DNA of 7,763 nt. Origin: Planctomycetaceae bacterium. GTDB taxonomy: Bacteria > Planctomycetota > Planctomycetia > Pirellulales > Thermoguttaceae. Made by a program: the position numbers and the translations under genes. The first letter of the stretch is position 1. Each line of letters opens with the position of its first letter. The DNA lies in assembly GCA_031283515.1 (NCBI GenBank), contig JAITBS010000037.1, forward strand, positions 1 through 7,763. Direction: 5' to 3'. Of the stretch, positions 1 to 4,613 are shown piece by piece. The notes under the pieces were generated by a model. It was given only the letters and a program-made list of their open reading frames with translations. It was not told where the DNA came from and did not search any database.

Positions 1-2
1 AA

Positions 3-740
3 ATTTTGGATAAGATTCGAAATATGGAAATCGGTAACAATGATACCGTTCTCTTTTACTATTTTGGTCATAGCACTATAAATACAAACAACAATGCGCT
101 GACGTATTGTATTATAGCAGAAGTTGGGGAAAGACCAGACCTTGGTTTCGGCTGTTGCGGTGCAACGAAATATACATATATCACCAAAAAATCAATCATT
201 GATCTCTTACGGGCAAAAAATCCGCGACTCATTGTTGTGTTGAGTGATTGTTGTAGCACTAAATTACCGATACTTCTTGATCCGGGCGAGGATGATAGCG
301 GATCAAAAATCTTTTCTTCTCCACCCGAAACTTTGCCATTGTACCGTTCCTTGTTTTTGGAAAGTAAGGGATTAGTTGATATAAGCAGCATTCAAGACAA
401 TCAATACACATTTTTTCTTGATGCGTTTTGTCATTGTTTGGATCAATACAAAAATCAACAAATGGATTGGAAAACATTTTTCTCAAAAGTACAAAAAACT
501 ACAGAGGTATTGGTTGCAAAAGATATTCGGGAAAATAACCGGATAGATGTTACAGAGCAAAAACTAAGGCGATTTCTCTGGGAAGCAACGGTGCAAACAG
601 TAACTAGCGGTGATAAACCGATCTTCGGTGTTCGTTGCTTAAATCGCAACGATAATGATAGTGATCGTTACGCAGGTATTACGGGGTTATTCCGGCACAA
701 GATTAGGTCTGAAAAAAGGCGATGTAAGCCTCGAAATTGA
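3..740 (+). CDS. Caspase/metacaspase-like cysteine peptidase (clan CD), 5' partial, frameshifted before its PDZ domain
   Basis: The reading frame is open at the left edge, so the N-terminus lies outside the window; the TTG at 6 is not a credible start. Numbering from that TTG, a hydrophobic strand ends in FYYFGHS with the catalytic-type His at 22, and a second ends in VVLSDCCS with the catalytic-type Cys at 83. This is the His/Cys layout of the caspase p20 fold, close to the metacaspase motifs YSGHG and DxCxSG. Further on, LFLESKGLVDISS and the FFLDAF segment match the C-terminal half of bacterial caspase-family proteins; the second caspase-fold protein at 2169-3245 has equivalents. From about codon 224 this frame stops making sense, while a PDZ domain continues in another frame (see 655-885), so residues after about RYAGI are probably a frameshift tail. 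It is likely a secreted or envelope peptidase, but a signal peptide cannot be seen. Substrate unknown. Confidence 0.75.
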   Translation: MLDKIRNMEIGNNDTVLFYYFGHSTINTNNNALTYCIIAEVGERPDLGFGCCGATKYTYITKKSIIDLLRAKNPRLIVVLSDCCSTKLPILLDPGEDDSGSKIFSSPPETLPLYRSLFLESKGLVDISSIQDNQYTFFLDAFCHCLDQYKNQQMDWKTFFSKVQKTTEVLVAKDIRENNRIDVTEQKLRRFLWEATVQTVTSGDKPIFGVRCLNRNDNDSDRYAGITGLFRHKIRSEKRRCKPRN

Positions 741-885
741 CGGACGAAAAATTCGGAATGAACGAGATTATTCCGATGCAGTGGATGCCGCCGGAAAGAC
801 AATGAATTTGAAAGTCCGCAAGACCCGCAATGGACAAATTTTGAATGTGCGTATTCGTTTCAGTAATTTTTTTAACCGTCTTTGA
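655..885 (+). pseudogene. PDZ domain, C-terminal continuation of the caspase-like gene in a shifted frame
   Basis: This frame encodes a recognisable PDZ domain: GYSGTRLGLKKGDV is the carboxylate-binding-loop and helix region seen in HtrA/Ctp-type PDZ domains, followed by LEIDGRKI (the usual INGxxI strand), a short helix DYSDAVDAAG and strands MNLKVRKTRNG. The domain has no start of its own and no ribosome binding site; the ATG at 655 lies inside the upstream gene. Homology in the upstream frame runs to about 680 (YAGI, the usual first PDZ strand) and in this frame begins at about 676-690. The two are therefore best read as one protein broken by a net gain of one base or loss of two, near ACGGGG at 681-686. 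Whether the break is a mutation, an assembly error or recoding cannot be decided here. PDZ domains in such peptidases usually bind C-terminal peptides of substrates or partners. Confidence 0.7.
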
Positions 886-888
886 CCT

Positions 889-969
889 CGAAGTCAGGGA
901 ATTAACAACTTCAACAACTTTATACCAATGAAACATTTACTTTTTATCTTCACACTTTTAATGAGTGTT
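889..969 (+). repeat. Serpin leader repeat, copy 1 (5' leader plus first signal-peptide codons)
   Basis: This stretch covers the untranslated leader and the first 14 codons of the serpin. It recurs in direct orientation at 3858-3938, 2,969 bases downstream. By hand alignment without gaps, 895-969 matches 3864-3938 at 66 of 75 positions. The leader has no Shine-Dalgarno sequence before the ATG at 928, but the block CAACTTCAACAACTTT, 5-7 bases before each ATG, is identical in both copies. Confidence 0.8.
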
Positions 970-2097
970 ACGGTTTCTCCGCTTATTTTCGCATGGCAGG
1001 AAGTTCCGGAAACACAACAGCCAACACATCAATCAGTACCTTTTGTCCTTTACCGACAAATTGCCGATGCGAAAAAACAGGATGAAAACCTATTTTTTTC
1101 GCCGTCAAGTATTTCACTACTGATGAGTGCTCTTTCACTTGGTGCCGATCATGAAGCCGCTACAGAAATTCAAAAATCATTTGGTTTTGCGAACAATAAA
1201 ATGATGCTCGATACCATGAAAAGAACACTGGCAAGTGCATCCGGTAACTTTATCATCAGTAACAGTTTTTGGTATCAAAATGATTGGAGAGTAAATCCTG
1301 CTTACCAACAGAAACTTGACAATTTATTCGGTACAAAAATTCAGGGAACGGACTTTGCTAAAGATGCCCAAGGAGCAACAAAGCAAATCAATGCTTGGAT
1401 TGAAAAATCCACCGATGAAATGATTAAAGATTTTTTCAAAGACGGACAAATTCACGGTTTAACTCGGTTTGTCGCTGTGAATGCATTACTTTTCAAAGGC
1501 AAATGGGATTCCGCTTTCGAGAAAGAAAATACAAGAGAAAAACCATTTTACGGCAAAAATGAAAGCAAGGTTCAAATGATGTACAAAACAGCAAAATTTT
1601 CGTATCACGAAACGAACACTTATCAATCCATAAAATTACCTTATAAAGATTCTTTTTTGGAAATGTTAGTTTTCTTGCCGAAGCCTTCTACAATGTTTGA
1701 ATCCTTGATTGACGATAACATTCTCAATGCTTTTGACAAAGATAATAGAATGGTTGAAGTAGCCATTTCCTTGCCGAAATTTGAAACGGAAACGGACATT
1801 GATTTCATTCCGATATTGAAAAATCTAGGCGTCAATAAAGTATTTAGTGACGGTTTTGAACCGATGTTTAACGTGAAAGAGTTAGGACTTACGGTAGTAC
1901 AGCAAAAAGCGAAAGTGCAGGTGGACGAAGAAGGAACAGCGGCTGTTGCAGTTTCCGGCGCAGTAGGCGGTCTTAGAAGTTTGCCGGTACATGTCAAAAA
2001 AATTGAATTTACCGCCGACCATCCATTTCTGTATCTTATTCGTGATAGTAAAACCGGTATCGTCCATTTCGTCGGTCATTTCGTGAAAGGGAAATAA
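928..2097 (+). CDS. Secreted serpin (serine/cysteine protease inhibitor), predicted inhibitory, P1 Arg
   Basis: This is a complete serpin of 389 residues with a signal peptide (residues 1-22, cut likely after IFA), leaving about 367 residues, the normal serpin length. Family marks in order are ENLFFSPSSIS with LSLGA (helix B region), NSFWYQ, the INAWIEKSTDEMIKDFF segment, AVNALLFKGKWDSAF (breach/strand 3A), the C-terminal ADHPFLYLIRD strand and the final VHFVGHF. The reactive-centre hinge is intact: E334-E-G-T-A-A-V-A-V has small residues at P14-P9 as needed for loop insertion, so this should be an inhibitory serpin. Counting from Glu334 as P17 puts P1 at Arg350 and P1' at Ser351, implying trypsin-like or other Arg-specific targets. 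It starts 42 bases after the caspase-PDZ frame and ends 71 bases before a second caspase-fold gene, suggesting co-transcription and a target among neighbouring proteases. The ATG has no Shine-Dalgarno; the signal peptide and the repeat at 3897 support this start. Confidence 0.95.
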   Translation: MKHLLFIFTLLMSVTVSPLIFAWQEVPETQQPTHQSVPFVLYRQIADAKKQDENLFFSPSSISLLMSALSLGADHEAATEIQKSFGFANNKMMLDTMKRTLASASGNFIISNSFWYQNDWRVNPAYQQKLDNLFGTKIQGTDFAKDAQGATKQINAWIEKSTDEMIKDFFKDGQIHGLTRFVAVNALLFKGKWDSAFEKENTREKPFYGKNESKVQMMYKTAKFSYHETNTYQSIKLPYKDSFLEMLVFLPKPSTMFESLIDDNILNAFDKDNRMVEVAISLPKFETETDIDFIPILKNLGVNKVFSDGFEPMFNVKELGLTVVQQKAKVQVDEEGTAAVAVSGAVGGLRSLPVHVKKIEFTADHPFLYLIRDSKTGIVHFVGHFVKGK

Positions 2098-2155
2098 TTT
2101 ATCTGTATTATTAATCTGTTCACATTGATGATATTTTATTATACCTTCAAATAAC

Positions 2156-2160
2156 AGGAG
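2156..2160 (+). promoter_or_regulatory. Ribosome binding site of the second caspase-fold gene
   Basis: AGGAG lies 8 bases before the ATG at 2169 and fixes that start, which also begins a clear signal peptide. The serpin start just upstream in the same probable operon lacks such a site. Confidence 0.7.
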
Positions 2161-2168
2161 AAAATTCA

Positions 2169-3245
2169 ATGAAGAAACTATTCTTCGTACTGTTTGTTGC
2201 CGTCTTGTTGGCGGTTAACACCGTTTCGGTTGCCGCTCAAGGAACCAAAGAGGAACCCAAACCATCGCAAAATAAAAATCAAACACCCCAAATACATGCT
2301 CTTTTCGTTTGGGGAACAAATGACAAAAGTATTTATTGGGTAACTAAAGTCTGTAGAGAAAAAATTGTAAGAACATTCAATGAGCCCGCTTTTACAAATT
2401 TATGTCTTTTTGATTATTACAGACTTCCAGAAGACAAAGCAGGTTTGATTCCGAAATCGGAACATATCGGCTCTTTTGTTGAATTAGAAGGCGACAACGC
2501 TCATCCAACGAAAATTTTAGAAGAATGCCGCAAAATTTCGCAAAAAGCAGATATAAACGATGCGGTGTTTGTCTATATGCTTTGTCCTAGTACCGGCGAG
2601 TATGGGGAAGATGATCATGAACAAAAAAACAAAGTTCACGTATTGTCTCCCGTTTGTACCAACGCGAAAAATCCAGATATACATAACATTGGTATTCAGC
2701 GTTCCAGTATTATGCGGGAAATCAAATCCAAACCACATCGTCTGGATGTACTTATTACGGATTCATGTTTTACACAAATCATTGGTGCACCGGAATATGT
2801 TACGATTTGCCGTCTTGGTCGCGATCCTGAGCATAAAATATCAAAATTAGAGAAGTTACTTTTAAACGCGCACGGAACAATTAACATCCATTCCTTTGAT
2901 TTTAATAAAGGTAGCAGACATGAAGAATTGACGCCGGGATGGATACCAACCATTGAAGATGACAAACAAGAATACTTAGAACGAGCATCTAATAATCATC
3001 TCTATTCCGGCACTGTATTTACCAATGCTTTTGTCAATCTTGCATTAACTGAAATTCCTAAAGATGAAGAATATTCCGCAGAAGATTTCATAAAGGAATT
3101 AAAGCATAATCTCAAAGAAGAATTTAATGAAACAATTAATTGGTTGAAAGAAAAATATGATAATTCAATCGAAACAAAACAGTTGCTATTACAAGAAACA
3201 CAGACATTGACACAATTTGATGATCTGGGAGTTACAGTTCCCTGA
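2169..3245 (+). CDS. Secreted caspase-fold protein with Cys kept and His lost (probable pseudopeptidase)
   Basis: This is a 358-residue protein with a signal peptide (residues 1-23, cut near VAA/Q) and a polar linker to about residue 40. The domain then starts with HALFVWGTNDKSI, the first strand of planctomycete caspase-family proteins. NDAVFVYMLCPS at 130-141 aligns with NDTVLFYYFGHS of the upstream peptidase, which places Pro140 where the catalytic His belongs. RLDVLITDSC aligns with RLIVVLSDCC, so Cys200 of the dyad remains. LLLNAHGTINIHSF and GTVFTNAFVNLAL match the C-terminal half of the first protein, so the two are paralogues; this one has no PDZ domain. The end (about 310-358) is helical and charged. 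With no His at the usual place it is unlikely to be a normal peptidase and may be a decoy, regulator or serpin-binding partner (inference). His150 could in principle substitute. A good AGGAG site precedes the ATG. Confidence 0.75.
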   Translation: MKKLFFVLFVAVLLAVNTVSVAAQGTKEEPKPSQNKNQTPQIHALFVWGTNDKSIYWVTKVCREKIVRTFNEPAFTNLCLFDYYRLPEDKAGLIPKSEHIGSFVELEGDNAHPTKILEECRKISQKADINDAVFVYMLCPSTGEYGEDDHEQKNKVHVLSPVCTNAKNPDIHNIGIQRSSIMREIKSKPHRLDVLITDSCFTQIIGAPEYVTICRLGRDPEHKISKLEKLLLNAHGTINIHSFDFNKGSRHEELTPGWIPTIEDDKQEYLERASNNHLYSGTVFTNAFVNLALTEIPKDEEYSAEDFIKELKHNLKEEFNETINWLKEKYDNSIETKQLLLQETQTLTQFDDLGVTVP

Positions 3246-3375
3246 ATGGTCAATGTAACAATGATAAAAAAATTTTCTAACACAAGTAAATATCAGTGAC
3301 TACCAGAGGTATAATTTTACAAAAAATACTTTTTCAATGTCGCTAAGTGAAACGGTTTAACCATACTTATCTTTG

Positions 3376-3396
3376 GAAAGAAAACTGTTTTCTTTC
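3376..3396 (+). other. Perfect 9-bp A/T-rich hairpin in the leader of the His-rich gene
   Basis: GAAAGAAAA and TTTTCTTTC pair perfectly around a three-base CTG loop. The element lies 131 bases after the stop of the caspase-fold gene and 36 bases before the next ATG. It could end upstream transcription or act in the leader, but the stem is almost all A-T and no T-run follows, so its role is open. The rest of 3246-3431 shows no gene. Confidence 0.35.
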
Positions 3397-3418
3397 TTAA
3401 TTGATCACCCTATTACGC

Positions 3419-3424
3419 AAGGAG
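3419..3424 (+). promoter_or_regulatory. Ribosome binding site of the His-rich protein gene
   Basis: AAGGAG sits 7 bases before the ATG at 3432, a textbook Shine-Dalgarno that supports this short gene being real. Confidence 0.7.
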
Positions 3425-3431
3425 AACTACA

Positions 3432-3758
3432 ATGAATTTTCGTAAAACATTTTTGTGTTTTGGACTTGCCGCGATATTGTTGTTGGGATTGACAACAACT
3501 GTTTCGGCAGCAAATCCATGGAACAAACCGCAACACCATCAGGCGTATTATCAGCCACATCACCAACCGCAGATAATACATAACAACAGCGGTCAACATC
3601 ACCATTACAATCCGCATTATCCGCAACATCACGGATACCACAGTAACAATTGCCATTGCTATTATTGTTGCAATTACGGTTACAGCAACAATAATAGACC
3701 AATAATTAAAATCGGCAAGGTTGGAATTTCACTGGGTAATGGTTACAAAAATTGGTAA
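3432..3758 (+). CDS. Small secreted His/Asn/Tyr/Cys-rich protein, possible metal binder
   Basis: This is a 108-residue protein I do not recognise as a named family. It has a clear signal peptide (charged MNFRK start, hydrophobic core, likely cut after VSA at about 26). The mature part contains 13 histidines by my count, many in HH or HHH clusters spaced by Gln, Pro, Tyr and Asn, then a cysteine cluster NCHCYYCC, an Asn run, and a short C-terminal strand-like tail, IIKIGKVGISLGNG. The composition suggests binding of Zn, Cu or Ni outside the cytoplasm, or a low-complexity adhesive or matrix role; both are inference from composition. A strong Shine-Dalgarno, the signal peptide and the absence of a better frame support it as a real gene. 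It lies 186 bases after the caspase-fold gene, far enough to have its own promoter. Confidence 0.7.
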   Translation: MNFRKTFLCFGLAAILLLGLTTTVSAANPWNKPQHHQAYYQPHHQPQIIHNNSGQHHHYNPHYPQHHGYHSNNCHCYYCCNYGYSNNNRPIIKIGKVGISLGNGYKNW

Positions 3759-3773
3759 TTAAAAGTAATCGGT

Positions 3774-3841
3774 CAAATGCAAGCGGAATTGGTGTGCGTA
3801 AATGTCTTTGTCATTGGTTGTATCAATTTGGCTTGCACTTG
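3774..3841. repeat. Imperfect 18-bp inverted repeat with 32-base loop
   Basis: CAAATGCAAGCGGAATTG (3774-3791) pairs with CAATTTGGCTTGCACTTG (3824-3841) at 15 of 18 positions. It starts 15 bases after the His-rich stop codon, so it may be that gene's transcription end. It also stands directly before the second serpin-leader copy, so it could instead mark a rearrangement boundary. No T-run follows it. Confidence 0.4.
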
Positions 3842-3857
3842 ACTATCTCTGCGTCTC

Positions 3858-3938
3858 CGAAAGCAGGGAATTGATAACTTCAACAACTTTGTACCAATGA
3901 AACATTTGCTTTTTATTTTAACGCTTTTAATGGATGTT
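3858..3938 (+). repeat. Serpin leader repeat, copy 2
   Basis: This is a direct repeat of 889-969: the same AGGGAATT..AACTTCAACAACTTT leader, the same ACCAATG start context and the same first codons as the serpin. In the first 12 codons the differences are TTA/TTG, ATC/ATT and ACA/ACG (all silent) plus one Phe/Leu change, so the copy was probably under coding selection after the duplication. Confidence 0.8.
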
Positions 3939-4007
3939 CCTTATTTGTTTTCCAAGAATTTTTGCACTAAATATTTTTCCTTATTCGAGTTAAGTCAAGA
4001 TTTTTAA
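3897..4007 (+). pseudogene. Serpin signal-peptide remnant, 36 codons
   Basis: The ATG at 3897 opens a 36-codon frame whose first 12 residues, MKHLLFILTLLM, match the serpin start MKHLLFIFTLLM at 11 of 12. After the next few codons similarity ends, and the frame closes at TAA 4005-4007 with no serpin domain. I read this as the 5' stump of a second serpin (or of another gene with the same leader and signal peptide) whose body was deleted. A functional 36-residue peptide is possible but nothing supports it. Confidence 0.6.
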
Positions 4008-4031
4008 TTTTTTTATTGTCCACAGTTTTTT

Positions 4032-4283
4032 TTAGTTTTTTTCTGGTTCGGTTCTGGGAGTAGTTGGTTTTCCGACTGGGAGAATTTCGGGGCTGGCGAG
4101 TTGGAAAAGTTGTTGTAGGTCTTCTCGCAGTTCAGGAACACGGTTGATGATGATTGGGTGTTTCTCGGTATTGGAACTTGAATGCGGATGGTACAGAGTG
4201 TTGCCAATAATTTTAATCCTTTTTCTACTGTCATGTCCAAGTTCTTCCAACTCTCCCTCAACTTCCTCACTAATAAATATTTC
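4032..4283 (-). pseudogene. Coding-like relic without a normal start, function unknown
   Basis: Read on the minus strand from just after a TGA (4286-4284), the frame runs about 83 codons to TAA at 4034-4032. It has protein-like composition: an acidic, helix-prone start (ISEEVEGELEELG), a middle with KHPIIINRVPELREDLQQL, and a Pro/Thr-rich end. There is no ATG; the only usual alternative start is TTG at 4250, with GAGGGAGAG directly before it. I recognise no family. It may be the 3' piece of a decayed gene or a small gene starting at TTG, but chance cannot be excluded in a window of this size. No transposase motif is seen. Confidence 0.25.
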
Positions 4284-4497
4284 TCATAAATTTTTAATGG
4301 GTATATTTTCAAAAAAAACCTTGTTTTTAAGCACCAAAAATTTTTATGAATGAATATCCGATAAAACATAAAATTATTGTATCTGATTTTTCGGATATCC
4401 AATGATTTCCGTACAAGAGTACAAAGCCGCTCGTGTTGTGTACATTTTTGTGTGAATGATTATACTTATTGCACTTTAAAATTCAGCATTATAAGAG

Positions 4498-4550
4498 CAG
4501 GATTTTTGTGTCTTTTATTTAAAATCCTGTCAATTCTGTTTATTCCGTCA
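4498..4550. repeat. Degenerate AATCCTGT-type intergenic repeat with 9-bp inverted arm
   Basis: CAGGATTTT (4498-4506) and AAAATCCTG (4521-4529) form a perfect 9-bp inverted repeat with a 14-base loop. From 4523 the motif repeats loosely as AATCCTGTC, AATTCTGTTT, ATTCCGTCA. Short AATCCTG-based intergenic repeats of this kind are seen in many bacterial genomes. It lies 63 bases beyond the stop of the minus-strand oxidoreductase and could also serve as its transcription end. Confidence 0.5.
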
Positions 4551-4613
4551 AAATCGGTTGATCTTGCCAAAAAACGAAAACCGAATGGTCAAGTATGACG
4601 AGTATATCTGTTA

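Larger units (their letters stand above)
4008..4613. other. Gene-poor, degenerate region between converging gene blocks
   Basis: This region holds no convincing intact gene. It contains the minus-strand coding-like relic (4032-4283), very A/T-rich sequence at about 4280-4400, and the AATCCTGT-type repeat (4498-4550). The open frames across it give basic, low-complexity translations typical of noncoding A/T-rich DNA. Confidence 0.6.

Noticed and set aside
712..717. A6 run as a programmed frameshift site for the caspase-PDZ switch
   Set aside because: PDZ homology is already in the new frame about 25 bases earlier, and the needed change (+1 or -2) is not the usual -1 slip on A-runs.
1641..1997. 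118-codon minus-strand frame inside the serpin
   Set aside because: It is fully overlapped by an unmistakable serpin on the other strand and shows no motif of its own.
3310..3315. TATAAT as a -10 box for the His-rich gene
   Set aside because: No acceptable -35 at 16-18 bases upstream and the region is A/T-rich, so a chance match is likely.
4084..4098. Fifteen bases identical to 6199-6213 (ATTTCGGGGCTGGCG)
   Set aside because: Similarity ends sharply on both sides; both encode ASPEI on the minus strand, but no wider homology supports a duplication.
4013..4402. 129-codon minus-strand frame
   Set aside because: The first half is Lys/Tyr/Phe-rich from A/T-rich DNA and the second half overlaps the more protein-like frame 4032-4283; no start signal or motif.
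4377..4598. Plus-strand 73-codon frame over the AATCCTGT repeat
   Set aside because: The translation is a low-complexity, Cys/Phe-rich string from A/T-rich and repeat DNA, with no family motif and no ribosome binding site.
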